Origin: Hymenobacter sp. H14-R3
GTDB taxonomy: Bacteria; Bacteroidota; Bacteroidia; Cytophagales; Hymenobacteraceae
Direction of reading: 5' to 3'
Length of the DNA stretch: 64,000 nucleotides
NCBI RefSeq assembly: GCF_030063445.1
Contig: NZ_JASITD010000008.1
Span: 62,001-126,000, forward strand
This document shows positions 53,663 through 61,709 of the stretch, one piece after another. The notes under the pieces were generated by a model. That model saw only the letters and a program-made list of their open reading frames with translations. It ran no database searches and was not told the DNA's origin. A program made the translations under genes and the position numbers. Within the stretch, counting starts at the first letter, position 1. Each line of letters begins with the position of its first letter.

Positions 53663-54190
53663 TTACAGCGCGATTTCGGGCTTGGGGTGCTCACCGGCCT
53701 GGCCTTCTCCGGTTACCGGCTTGGTTACGGCCTCAGCGGCGTCGAAACCTACGGTGCCGGTCTGGTTGGCTTCCGTAGCCTGGTTTTCTTCGGGGCTTTT
53801 GGTTTCGAGCACGTGCTTGGCACCTTCAACCAGGTTGTGGGCGGCTTCCTGCACGGCTTCGGTTGCTTTTTCCACGAGGCTGTTGTGGGTTACGGCATCA
53901 GCAGCGTCGGCTGCCAGGTGCTTTACCTTATCGGCAGCAGCAGTGGCGACAGCGGCAGCCTTAGCGAGCAAGCCTTCGGCCTTCGGCTCGGCAGCCTCTT
54001 GCTTTACACTAGGCTTTTTTTTTTCGTCGGCCTCCACAGTGGGGGTCGACTCAGCGAAGCGCGACTTCAGCTCGTCCAGGTCCACGTTCTTCAGCACGGG
54101 CGTGCGCAGCAAGTTCTTGATTTTGCGCACTTCATTGTTGGCACGTGCGATGTTTTTGCGGTGCTTACGCTTCAGACGGGTAACAGACAT
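53663..54190 (-). CDS. Hypothetical protein, basic N-terminus and Ala-rich amphipathic helices
   Basis: This 175-residue protein has a strongly basic start (MSVTRLKRKHRKNIARANN), a short mixed region, then about 90 residues of Ala/Glu/Val-rich amphipathic helix (AKAAAVATAAADKVKHLAAD). The N-terminus resembles nucleic-acid-binding tails, and the helix resembles LEA- or apolipoprotein-like repeats. No signal peptide is present. No function can be given. It is set between a terminator and an AT-rich gap of 229 bp. Confidence 0.7.
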   Translation of the reverse strand: MSVTRLKRKHRKNIARANNEVRKIKNLLRTPVLKNVDLDELKSRFAESTPTVEADEKKKPSVKQEAAEPKAEGLLAKAAAVATAAADKVKHLAADAADAVTHNSLVEKATEAVQEAAHNLVEGAKHVLETKSPEENQATEANQTGTVGFDAAEAVTKPVTGEGQAGEHPKPEIAL

Positions 54191-54419
54191 GATATTCGGG
54201 GCAATTAGAGTTCTGGGGGGAGTTCCGGCAAATGAGGTGCAAAAATAAGGCTTTACTTTTGAAATCCCAAACCTTATTTCAAGCTGTTAGCTATTAGCTA
54301 CGTGGTGGGCTGTTAGCTATTAGCTGATGGCTGATGGCTCTTATTCTGATTAACAGGTCATTACGAATAATGCACTAGCACTTTTATTCTGCCCAACTAC
54401 TTAACTGACAATTGCTTAC
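54191..54419. other. Gap with short GTTAGCTATTAGCT repeats
   Basis: This AT-rich 229-bp gap holds repeats of GTTAGCTATTAGCT at 54286-54299 and 54312-54325, and ends with ACTGACAATTGC before the aldolase. Promoters of the divergent hypothetical and aldolase genes must lie here; no exact -7 box was found. Confidence 0.5.
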
Positions 54420-55454
54420 ATGGCCTCTATTATTGACCTGCGCTCCGACACCGTAACGCGCCCCACCCCCGCCATGCTGGCCGCCATGCACGCCGCGCCC
54501 GTCGGCGACGATGTATATGAGGAAGACCCCACCGTGCGCCAGCTCGAAGAAAGCCTGGCCGCCCGCTTCGGCATGGCAGCCGGCCTTTTTTGCCCCTCTG
54601 GCACCATGACCAACCAAATTGCCATTCAGGCGCACTGCCCGCCGCTGTCGGAAGTCGTTTGCGAAGCCACGGCCCACGTGTACCTGTGGGAAGTGGGCGG
54701 CATTGCGCACCACGCCCGCGCCTCGGTGGCGCTGCTGCCCGGCGACCGCGGTCGCCTCACGGCCAGCCAGATTGAGGCGGCCATTCGGCCCGCCAACAAC
54801 GTGCACTACCCCACTACCCGCCTCGTGTGCCTCGAAAACACCCACAACCGGGGCGGCGGCAGCTGCTACGCCTGGAACGAGCTGGAAGAAATTGCCGCCT
54901 TTACCAAAAAGCAGGGCCTGGCGCTGCACCTGGATGGGGCGCGCATTTTTAACGCGCTGGTGGCTACCGGGCAGCGCAGCGAGGACTACGGCCGGCTTTT
55001 CGATTCTATTTCGGTGTGCCTGAGCAAGGGCCTCGGCACGCCGGTTGGGTCCGTTTTGTTAGGGTCGGCTGATTTTATTCAGCAGTGCAAGCGCCTGCGC
55101 AAGCTCATGGGCGGCGGCTGGCGGCAGGCGGGCTACCTGGCCGCGGCCGGGCTATACGCTTTAGAAAACAACGTGGCGCGCCTGGCGGACGACCACCGCC
55201 GCGCCGCCGCGCTGGCCGAAGCGCTGCGCCCACTGCCCTACGTGGCCGAAATACTGGCGCCCGAAACCAACCTGCTGATTTTTCGGCTCGACGAAAGCCG
55301 CCTCACGGTGGCCGATTGCCTGGCCCGCCTCGAAGCGCAGGGCATCAAAGCCAGCGGCTTTGGCGGCAGCTGGGTACGCTTCGTGACGCACCTCGACGTA
55401 GACGACGCCATGCTGGCCCGCGTAGTGGCCGCCCTGCCGGAGCTGGCGAATTAG
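54420..55454 (+). CDS. ltaE: Low-specificity L-threonine aldolase
   Basis: This 344-residue PLP enzyme of fold type I cleaves threonine to glycine and acetaldehyde. DLRSDTVTRPTPAM at the start, GDDVYEEDPTV, the HLDGARIFNALVA motif and the PLP-binding Lys in SVCLSKGLGTPVGS mark the beta-eliminating lyase/threonine aldolase family. The ATG at 54420 is the first codon of the family. It is followed, at 80 bp, by the phosphatase gene. Confidence 0.93.
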   Translation: MASIIDLRSDTVTRPTPAMLAAMHAAPVGDDVYEEDPTVRQLEESLAARFGMAAGLFCPSGTMTNQIAIQAHCPPLSEVVCEATAHVYLWEVGGIAHHARASVALLPGDRGRLTASQIEAAIRPANNVHYPTTRLVCLENTHNRGGGSCYAWNELEEIAAFTKKQGLALHLDGARIFNALVATGQRSEDYGRLFDSISVCLSKGLGTPVGSVLLGSADFIQQCKRLRKLMGGGWRQAGYLAAAGLYALENNVARLADDHRRAAALAEALRPLPYVAEILAPETNLLIFRLDESRLTVADCLARLEAQGIKASGFGGSWVRFVTHLDVDDAMLARVVAALPELAN

Positions 55455-55534
55455 GTGTTAGTATCGAGCCTTTTGAGCTGGTTAAACCGCTTTTTTGGGC
55501 ACCTCCTGGCAGTAATGGCTGTTAAAAATTGCGT

Positions 55535-56188
55535 ATGAATTTCTTTGTAATTGCCGACGTCCACGGCTGCCTGCACACCTTACGCGAGCTGCTCACGCAC
55601 TGGCGGCCGGCCGAGGAAATACTCGTGCAGCTCGGCGACCTCGTGGACCGGGGCCGCTACTCGCCCCAAACCGTGGAGCTGTGCCGCCAGCTCAGCCAGG
55701 ATTTTCCCGATAAAACGGTGTTTCTGAAGGGCAACCACGACTGGGCCATGGCCAAGCACCTGGGGGCCGATGGGCCGTATAAATCCTGGCTGGGCTGGGG
55801 CGGCCGGGCCACAATGCAACAGTACCAGGCGCACCGGCAGCTACTGGCCCCGCACGCTGCCTGGCTGGCCGCCCGGCCCCTGCATTGGCAAAATGACTAC
55901 GTGCTTTTTTCGCACGCTGGCTTTGCTGATGTAGCGGACCCGCTCGACCCAAACGACACCGACGGTGTACTGTGGCGACGCGGCCCGCTCCGCAACACTG
56001 GTCAGCTACAAGTAGTTGGACATACCCCCACTGACAGCGGCCAGCCCGAAACCGACTCCGTGGCCCACGTCATCTACCTCGATACGGGGGCGGCTGGTGG
56101 CTCACGGCTCACGGCCCTGCGGCTGAGTGAAACCGGGCAAGTGCTGGAAACTATTGCGGTACCGACCCACGAGCGTGACATTGAATAA
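55535..56188 (+). CDS. PPP-type serine/threonine protein phosphatase-like protein
   Basis: This 217-residue metallophosphatase has the PPP/PrpA-like motifs IADVHGCLHTL, LGDLVDRGRYS, LKGNHDWAM, FSHAGFA and GHTPTDSG, so a two-metal active site is complete. Bacterial members dephosphorylate proteins or diadenosine polyphosphates. The ATG at 55535 is better than a TTG two codons upstream. The glycosylase gene follows after 9 bp and is probably co-transcribed. Confidence 0.9.
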   Translation: MNFFVIADVHGCLHTLRELLTHWRPAEEILVQLGDLVDRGRYSPQTVELCRQLSQDFPDKTVFLKGNHDWAMAKHLGADGPYKSWLGWGGRATMQQYQAHRQLLAPHAAWLAARPLHWQNDYVLFSHAGFADVADPLDPNDTDGVLWRRGPLRNTGQLQVVGHTPTDSGQPETDSVAHVIYLDTGAAGGSRLTALRLSETGQVLETIAVPTHERDIE

Positions 56189-56197
56189 CCTTGCTTT

Positions 56198-56857
56198 ATG
56201 CCTGATTCTTTGCCCCCTGAACCCGAGCCGCACTGGCACGCCGCCGGCCTCGCCCACCTGCGCCAGGCCGACCCCGTACTGGCCCGGGCCATTGCCGCCG
56301 CGGCCGGCCCGGTGCGCCCCGCCGCCCACGAAGACCTGTACCTGGCGCTGCTGCGCGCCATTGTGAGCCAGCAGATTTCGACTAAGGCGGCGGCGGCCAT
56401 CTGGCGGCGCTTCACGGCGCTGTTTCGGCCCGACGGCTACCCCGAGCCGCGCGAGGTGCTGCGCATGAGCGAGGACGAGTTGCGTGAGGCCGGCCTGTCG
56501 CGCCAAAAGGCCGGCTACCTCCAGGCCATTGCCGAATACCAGGAACGCGGATTACTTGATTACGAGCACCTTAGCCAGCTCGAATCGGAGGCCTTCACCA
56601 CGCACCTCACCGCCATCAAAGGCGTGGGCCGCTGGACCGCCCAGATGCTACAGATGTTTGCCCTCGACCAGCCCGACGTGTTCAGCGAAGGCGACCTGGG
56701 CATTCAAAACGCCATGCGCAAGCTCTATGGGCTGGAAGAAACCGGCCGCGCCCTGCAAAAGCGCATGGTAGTATTGGCTGAACCCTGGCGGCCTTATCGG
56801 TCGCTGGCCTGCAAGTACTTGTGGCGCACGCTGGATGCGCCACCTGCCAGCTCGTAG
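56198..56857 (+). CDS. AlkA-like DNA-3-methyladenine glycosylase
   Basis: This 219-residue HhH-GPD base-excision enzyme removes alkylated bases. It has the conserved IVSQQISTKAAAAIWRRF helix, the helix-hairpin-helix IKGVGRWTAQML, and the catalytic Asp in VFSEGDLGIQNAM. It lacks an iron-sulfur Cys loop, so it is of the AlkA rather than EndoIII type. Its TAG stop codon is made by the first bases (GTAG) of a repeat element. Confidence 0.92.
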   Translation: MPDSLPPEPEPHWHAAGLAHLRQADPVLARAIAAAAGPVRPAAHEDLYLALLRAIVSQQISTKAAAAIWRRFTALFRPDGYPEPREVLRMSEDELREAGLSRQKAGYLQAIAEYQERGLLDYEHLSQLESEAFTTHLTAIKGVGRWTAQMLQMFALDQPDVFSEGDLGIQNAMRKLYGLEETGRALQKRMVVLAEPWRPYRSLACKYLWRTLDAPPASS

Positions 56858-56939
56858 CGCGGACTTTTAGTCCGCACGTCCATCGGCAATTATTCTACTT
56901 CTTATTGACGCTGCCTCGCGGACTGAAAGTCCGCGCTAC
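56854..56939. repeat. GTAG-headed inverted repeat (REPIN-like)
   Basis: The arms at 56854-56875 and 56918-56939 are GTAGCGCGGACT, three or four bases, AGTCCGC, and their inverse with one difference. Each arm is itself a GTAG plus a perfect 7-bp hairpin (GCGGACT/AGTCCGC). The spacer is 42 bp. The left GTAG supplies the stop codon of the glycosylase gene. Confidence 0.8.
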
Positions 56940-56947
56940 CCGCCGCC

Positions 56948-56955
56948 TATCTTTG
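56948..56955 (+). promoter_or_regulatory. -7 promoter box (TATCTTTG) before the carboxyltransferase gene
   Basis: This exact TAnnTTTG match lies just beyond the repeat element and 41 bp before the ATG at 56997. The -33 region would be within the repeat's right arm. Confidence 0.5.
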
Positions 56956-56996
56956 GGCTTTACGCCCCCGTTACCTTACCCACCCGCCCTCCCCCA

Positions 56997-58571
56997 ATGG
57001 CCGACCCCCACGTAGCCACCCATCCCGCCGCCTCTGCCACCGAGTTACTGGCCGCCAAAAACCAGGAAGCCCTTCTCGGCGGTGGCCAGGCCCGCATCGA
57101 CGCCCAGCATAAAAAAGGCAAGCTTACCGCCCGCGAACGCCTTGATTTACTGCTCGATGAGGGCTCGTTCGAGGAAATCGGCAAGTTTGTGATGCACCGC
57201 TCCAAAGACTTTGGGCTCGATAAAGAATACTACCTCGGCGACGGCGTGGTAACGGGCTACGGCACCGTGCACGGCCGCCTAGTGTACGTTTTCTCGCAGG
57301 ATTTCACAGTGTTTGGCGGCTCGCTGAGCGAGACGCACGCCGAGAAAATCGTCAAAATAATGGACCTGGCCATGAAGAACGGCGCGCCCGTTATCGGCCT
57401 CAACGACTCGGGCGGCGCGCGCATTCAGGAGGGCGTGGTGAGCCTCGGTGGCTACGCCGACATCTTCTATAAGAATACACTGGCCAGCGGTGTGGTGCCG
57501 CAGCTTTCGGCCATTATGGGGCCGTGCGCGGGCGGCGCGGTGTACTCGCCAGCCATTACGGACTTCATTTTGATGGTCGAAAACACGAGCTATATGTTCG
57601 TGACCGGCCCCAACGTGGTGAAAACCGTGACCCACGAAAACGTAACCAGCGAGGAACTGGGCGGGGCCAGCACCCACAGCACCAAGAGCGGCGTAACGCA
57701 CTTCACGGCGGCCAACGAGGTAGTTATTATTCAGCAGCTCAAGCAGTTGCTGAGCTACATGCCCCAAAATTGCGAGGAAACCGCCCCCGCCGTGGCCTAC
57801 GAGGCAGACCAGGACGAGCGCCGCCCCGCGCTCGACACCCTCATTCCGGCCAACGCCAACCAGCCCTACGACATTCGAGAAGTTATTGAGGGTCTGATTG
57901 ATGCGGACTCGTTTATGGAGGTGCACCAGAACTTTGCCGAGAATATTGTGGTGGGCTTTGCGCGGCTGGCGGGCCGCAGCATCGGCATTGTGGGCAACCA
58001 GCCGGCCGTGCTGGCCGGCGTGCTCGACATCAATGCCAGCACCAAGGCCGCCCGCTTCGTACGTTTCTGCGACTCGTTTAATATCCCGCTGCTGGTGCTC
58101 GAGGACGTGCCCGGCTTTCTGCCCGGCACCGACCAGGAGTGGCGCGGCATCATCACCAACGGGGCAAAACTGCTCTACGCTTTTTGCGAAGCCACCGTGC
58201 CGCGCATCACCGTGATTACCCGCAAGGCCTACGGCGGGGCATACGACGTGATGAACAGCAAGCACATCGGGGCCGACCTCAACTTTGCCTGGCCCACCGC
58301 CGAAATCGCGGTAATGGGCGCCAAGGGCGCGGCCGAAATCATTTTCAAGCGTGAAATCGCGGCGGCCGAAAACCCGGAGGCCAAATTGCAGGAGAAGGTG
58401 GACGAGTACCAGGCCAAATTCGCCACGCCCTACCGCGCCGCCCACCGGGGCTTTGTCGATGAGGTAATTCTGCCTTCGCAAACCCGGCAGAAATTAATTC
58501 GCGCCTTTAAAATGCTGGAAAACAAAGTAGATACTTTACCGCGTAAGAAGCACGGAAATATCCCGCTATAA
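56997..58571 (+). CDS. Acyl-CoA carboxylase carboxyltransferase subunit (PccB-like)
   Basis: This 524-residue carboxyltransferase transfers the carboxyl group from biotin to propionyl-CoA or acetyl-CoA. Two crotonase-like halves are visible: [20 protein letters not shown], then [11 protein letters not shown] and [14 protein letters not shown] in the first, and [17 protein letters not shown], and [20 protein letters not shown] in the second. Length and motifs fit PccB, with methylmalonyl-CoA decarboxylase as an alternative. The biotin carboxylase and carrier genes are not in the window. The ATG is at 56997. Confidence 0.93.
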   Translation: MADPHVATHPAASATELLAAKNQEALLGGGQARIDAQHKKGKLTARERLDLLLDEGSFEEIGKFVMHRSKDFGLDKEYYLGDGVVTGYGTVHGRLVYVFSQDFTVFGGSLSETHAEKIVKIMDLAMKNGAPVIGLNDSGGARIQEGVVSLGGYADIFYKNTLASGVVPQLSAIMGPCAGGAVYSPAITDFILMVENTSYMFVTGPNVVKTVTHENVTSEELGGASTHSTKSGVTHFTAANEVVIIQQLKQLLSYMPQNCEETAPAVAYEADQDERRPALDTLIPANANQPYDIREVIEGLIDADSFMEVHQNFAENIVVGFARLAGRSIGIVGNQPAVLAGVLDINASTKAARFVRFCDSFNIPLLVLEDVPGFLPGTDQEWRGIITNGAKLLYAFCEATVPRITVITRKAYGGAYDVMNSKHIGADLNFAWPTAEIAVMGAKGAAEIIFKREIAAAENPEAKLQEKVDEYQAKFATPYRAAHRGFVDEVILPSQTRQKLIRAFKMLENKVDTLPRKKHGNIPL

Positions 58572-58574
58572 TTT

Positions 58575-58666
58575 TTTAACGCGAAGTTTCGCAAAGTTGA
58601 GCGCGAAGTATAGTAAAGCCGGCTTTGCAAAACTTCGCGCCCAACTTCGCGAAACTTCGCGTTAAA
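58575..58666. repeat. Inverted repeat with TTTAACGCGAAGTTTCGC arms
   Basis: The arms at 58575-58609 and 58632-58666 pair with two mismatches in 35. A small self-hairpin (GCGAAGTTTCGC) lies in each arm. It lies between the carboxyltransferase and M42 genes and leaves 3 and 15 bp to them, so it nearly fills the gap. Confidence 0.75.
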
Positions 58667-58681
58667 TCTCACTTTCTATTT

Positions 58682-59752
58682 ATGCGTCCCGAATCGTTCG
58701 AATTTCTCGAAAAATACCTCAACAACTCCTCCCCCACCGGCTTTGAGAAAGAAGGCCAGAAACTGTGGCTGGAGTATATCAAGCCCTACATCGACGAGTA
58801 TTTTGTTGATACCTACGGCACCGTAGTGGGCGTAATCAACCCCGAGGCGAAATACAAAGTTGTTATCGAGGCGCACGCCGATGAGATTTCGTATTTCGTT
58901 AATTACATCACCAAGGAAGGCTACCTGTACCTGCGCCGCAACGGCGGCTCCGATGCCCTGGTAGCACCCAGCAAGCGGGTGAATATCTACGGCGAAAAAG
59001 GCGTGGTAAAGGGCATTTTTGGCTGGCCGGCCATTCACGTGCGCAAGGTGGAGCAGGACAAAGCGCCCACCATCGAAACCATATTTCTGGATTGCGGCGC
59101 CTCGTCGGCCGATGAGGTGGCTGAGCTGGGCATTCACGTGGGCTGCGTGGTCACGTTTGAGGACGAGTTTACCGTGCTCAACGACAAGTACTACGTGGGC
59201 CGCGCCCTCGACAACCGCGTGGGCGGCTTCATGGTGGCCGAAGTGGCCCGCATGCTGAAGGAGAACGGCAAAAAGCTACCCTTCGGCCTTTACATCGTGA
59301 ACGCGGTGCAAGAGGAAATTGGCCTGCGCGGGGCCGAAATGGTGGCCCACCGCATTGCCCCCGACGTGGCCATTATTACCGACGTGACGCACGACACGCA
59401 GTCGCCGATGTACGAGAAGAAAACCAGCGGCGATATTTTCTGCGGCAAAGGTCCGGTAATTACCTACGGCCCGGCCGTGCAGAATAACCTGCGCGATTTA
59501 ATTATTACGACCGCCAAGGAAACGGATATCCCCTTCCAGCGCGCCGCCGCTACCCGCGCCACTGGCACCGATACCGACGCCTTTGCCTACTCGGGCTCGG
59601 GCGTGGCTTCGGCCCTTATCTCGCTGCCGCTCAAGTATATGCACACCACCGTCGAAACCGTGCACAAGGACGACGTGGACAGCGTGACGCGCCTCATTTA
59701 CGAGACGCTGCTGCGCATTGAGGACGGGCAGGATTTCCGGTATTTCAGCTAA
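58682..59752 (+). CDS. M42-family metallopeptidase
   Basis: This 356-residue dimetal aminopeptidase is of the glutamyl-aminopeptidase/M42 family. The ligands are in VIEAHADEISY (H), GRALDNRVGG (D), NAVQEEIGLRGA (EE), IITDVTHDT (D) and LKYMHTTVE (H). It is cytoplasmic, with no signal. The ATG at 58682 follows the repeat element by 15 bp. Confidence 0.92.
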   Translation: MRPESFEFLEKYLNNSSPTGFEKEGQKLWLEYIKPYIDEYFVDTYGTVVGVINPEAKYKVVIEAHADEISYFVNYITKEGYLYLRRNGGSDALVAPSKRVNIYGEKGVVKGIFGWPAIHVRKVEQDKAPTIETIFLDCGASSADEVAELGIHVGCVVTFEDEFTVLNDKYYVGRALDNRVGGFMVAEVARMLKENGKKLPFGLYIVNAVQEEIGLRGAEMVAHRIAPDVAIITDVTHDTQSPMYEKKTSGDIFCGKGPVITYGPAVQNNLRDLIITTAKETDIPFQRAAATRATGTDTDAFAYSGSGVASALISLPLKYMHTTVETVHKDDVDSVTRLIYETLLRIEDGQDFRYFS

Positions 59753-59774
59753 TCCGTAGCAGCTAGTTGTCCTG

Positions 59775-59852
59775 TCATCCTGGGCTTGCGAAGGACCTTT
59801 TGCATCATGGCCATCGTGCTGACGTAAAAGGTCCTTCGCAAGCTCAGGATGA
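59775..59852. repeat. Inverted repeat (TCATCCTGGGC... family)
   Basis: The arms at 59775-59803 and 59824-59852 contain TTGCGAAGGACCTTTT in inverse orientation with few mismatches. It lies in the gap after the M42 gene and ends 8 bp before the metal-receptor start codon, so it is in that gene's leader. Confidence 0.7.
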
Positions 59853-59860
59853 TTTTTTTT

Positions 59861-60673
59861 ATGGATTTACCCCTTTCGCTCCCGCTCACCGTTACCGACC
59901 AGCTGGGCCGCCGCGTGGCGGTGCCATTTCCCCCGCAGCGCATCGTGTCGCTGGTGCCCTCGCAAACCGAGTTATTATTTGACTTGGGTTTAGGAAGCCG
60001 GGTAGTGGGGGTTACCAAATTCTGCACTCACCCGCCCGAGGCGCGGCACAATGCGGTGATAATCGGGGGCACCAAGAATTTTGACTTCGAGAAAATAGCG
60101 GCGCTGAAACCCGATTTATTGATTGGTAATAAAGAGGAAAACTACCAGGCTGGTATTGAGCAATTAGCGGCGACCTATCCCGTGTGGCTGAGCGATATCA
60201 GCACGCTGCCGCAGGCGCTGGATATGATTAAGCGAGTGGCTTTTAGTACGGGCGAAAAAGCGCGCGGCGAAGTACTCGCTGTCGAAATTGCTGCTTCCTT
60301 CACTGCGCTTCAATCAGTTGAGGCCACGGCAACGGCGGCCTATCTCATTTGGCGCAAGCCGTACATGGTAGCAGCCAGCGGTACGTTTATCGACGATATG
60401 CTGGGCCGGGCCGGTTTTCGCAACGTATTCGCTGGCCTAGGCCGCTACCCGGAAATAACGGCGGAGCAATTGCGCGCCGCCGCGCCCGCGCGCATCCTGC
60501 TATCATCGGAACCTTATCCCTTTGGCGCAAAGCACGTTGCTGAGTTTCAGGAAATTTGCCCGGCGGCGGAAATTCAGATTGTGGATGGCGAATTATTCAG
60601 CTGGTACGGGAGCCGGCTGCGGCTGTCGGCGGCTTATTTCCAGACCCTTAAGACGACGCGGGGGCCGAAATAA
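59861..60673 (+). CDS. Helical-backbone metal receptor (BtuF/FecB-like) without a signal peptide
   Basis: This 270-residue protein has the ABC substrate-binding fold for vitamin B12, siderophores or metal (PFPPQRIVSLVPSQTELLFDLGLGSRVVGVT near the N-terminus, DLLIGNKEENYQAGIE, and the late DGELFSWYGSRL). The family is normally exported, but no signal peptide or lipobox is seen from the ATG at 59861, and the coding frame upstream is cut by the repeat. No permease or ATPase genes adjoin. It may be cytoplasmic, or have lost its signal. Confidence 0.82.
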   Translation: MDLPLSLPLTVTDQLGRRVAVPFPPQRIVSLVPSQTELLFDLGLGSRVVGVTKFCTHPPEARHNAVIIGGTKNFDFEKIAALKPDLLIGNKEENYQAGIEQLAATYPVWLSDISTLPQALDMIKRVAFSTGEKARGEVLAVEIAASFTALQSVEATATAAYLIWRKPYMVAASGTFIDDMLGRAGFRNVFAGLGRYPEITAEQLRAAAPARILLSSEPYPFGAKHVAEFQEICPAAEIQIVDGELFSWYGSRLRLSAAYFQTLKTTRGPK

Positions 60674-60714
60674 CCAGGCTGGCAATACCTTGCGGCCCTT
60701 ACCTCCCCCGCCCT

Positions 60715-61572
60715 ATGGACCAGCGCATTATCAATCTCTTCGACGAGTACACGCACCGCCCGCTGTCGCGCAAGGAATTTCTGGACCGGCTGCTGACGCT
60801 GGCCGGCACGGTGGCGCTGGCCACCACGGCCCTTTCGGTGCTGGAGCCGGGCTACGCCCAGGCCGCCACCGTGCAGCCGCTTGCCAACGACCTGGTGGAG
60901 GAAACCGTGACCTGGCCCGGCGACGGAGCCACCATGAGCGGCTACCTGGTGCACCCCAAGGGCAGGAAAAAACGCGGCGCGGTAATAGTAGCTCACGAAA
61001 ACCGAGGTCTTACGCCTCATATTCAAGATGTTACGCGGCGGGTGGCGCAGGTGGGCTACCTGGCGCTGGGCGTCGATGCGCTGTCGGTAGCCGGGGGCAC
61101 GCCGGCCGATGAGGACAAGGGCCGCGAGCTAATTGGCCAGCTCGACGCGACCAAAAACCTGAACAACTACCTCGCCGCCCTCACCTACCTGCGCGCCCGG
61201 CCCGATTGCAACGGCCGCACTGGCTGCGTGGGCTTCTGCTGGGGCGGCGGGCTCGCCAACCAGCTGGCGGTGCACGACCCCAAGCTCGACGCCGCCGTGG
61301 CCTATTATGGCCAGCAGCCCAAAGCCGAGGACGTGCCCCAGATTAAAGCCAACATTATGCTGCACTACGGCGGCCTCGACCAGCGCATCAACGCCAGCAT
61401 CCCGGCCTACGAAGCGGCACTGAAAGCCGCCCACACGCCCTACGAGCTTTTTGTGTACGAGGGGGTTAACCATGCCTTTAATAACGACACTTCGCCCGCC
61501 CGCTACAACGCCGAGGCGGCTAAACTGGCCTGGGAACGCACGCTGCGGCTATTTAAGGCGAAGCTGGGGTAA
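60715..61572 (+). CDS. Dienelactone hydrolase family protein
   Basis: This 285-residue alpha/beta hydrolase has the dienelactone-hydrolase triad: Cys in GFCWGGGLANQ, Asp in HYGGLDQRIN and His in GVNHAFNND. The start (DQRIINLFDEYTHRPLSRKEFLDRL), followed by TLAGTVALATTALSVLEPGYAQA, resembles a Tat-like or simple export signal, though no clear twin Arg is seen. The substrate is unknown. The stop codon abuts a long inverted repeat. Confidence 0.88.
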   Translation: MDQRIINLFDEYTHRPLSRKEFLDRLLTLAGTVALATTALSVLEPGYAQAATVQPLANDLVEETVTWPGDGATMSGYLVHPKGRKKRGAVIVAHENRGLTPHIQDVTRRVAQVGYLALGVDALSVAGGTPADEDKGRELIGQLDATKNLNNYLAALTYLRARPDCNGRTGCVGFCWGGGLANQLAVHDPKLDAAVAYYGQQPKAEDVPQIKANIMLHYGGLDQRINASIPAYEAALKAAHTPYELFVYEGVNHAFNNDTSPARYNAEAAKLAWERTLRLFKAKLG

Positions 61573-61683
61573 TAGCGCAAGGTCTCGCCAGGTTAAAAGA
61601 GGTTTCGCAAGGGCAGGTGAGGCTCTTTTTTGAGTCGACGTACTTTGCGAAACCTCTTTTAACCTGGCGAGACCTTGCGCTAT
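61572..61683. repeat. Perfect 39-base inverted repeat, bidirectional gap
   Basis: The arms at 61572-61610 and 61645-61683 are exact reverse complements (ATAGCGCAAGGTCTCGCC at the outer end). The left arm begins with the last base of the hydrolase stop codon, and the element lies between convergent hydrolase and M28 genes. A head of ATAG rather than GTAG distinguishes it from the REPIN-like set. Confidence 0.85.
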
Positions 61684-61709
61684 TTTACGCGGGGCCTTTG
61701 CGCAGGCAC

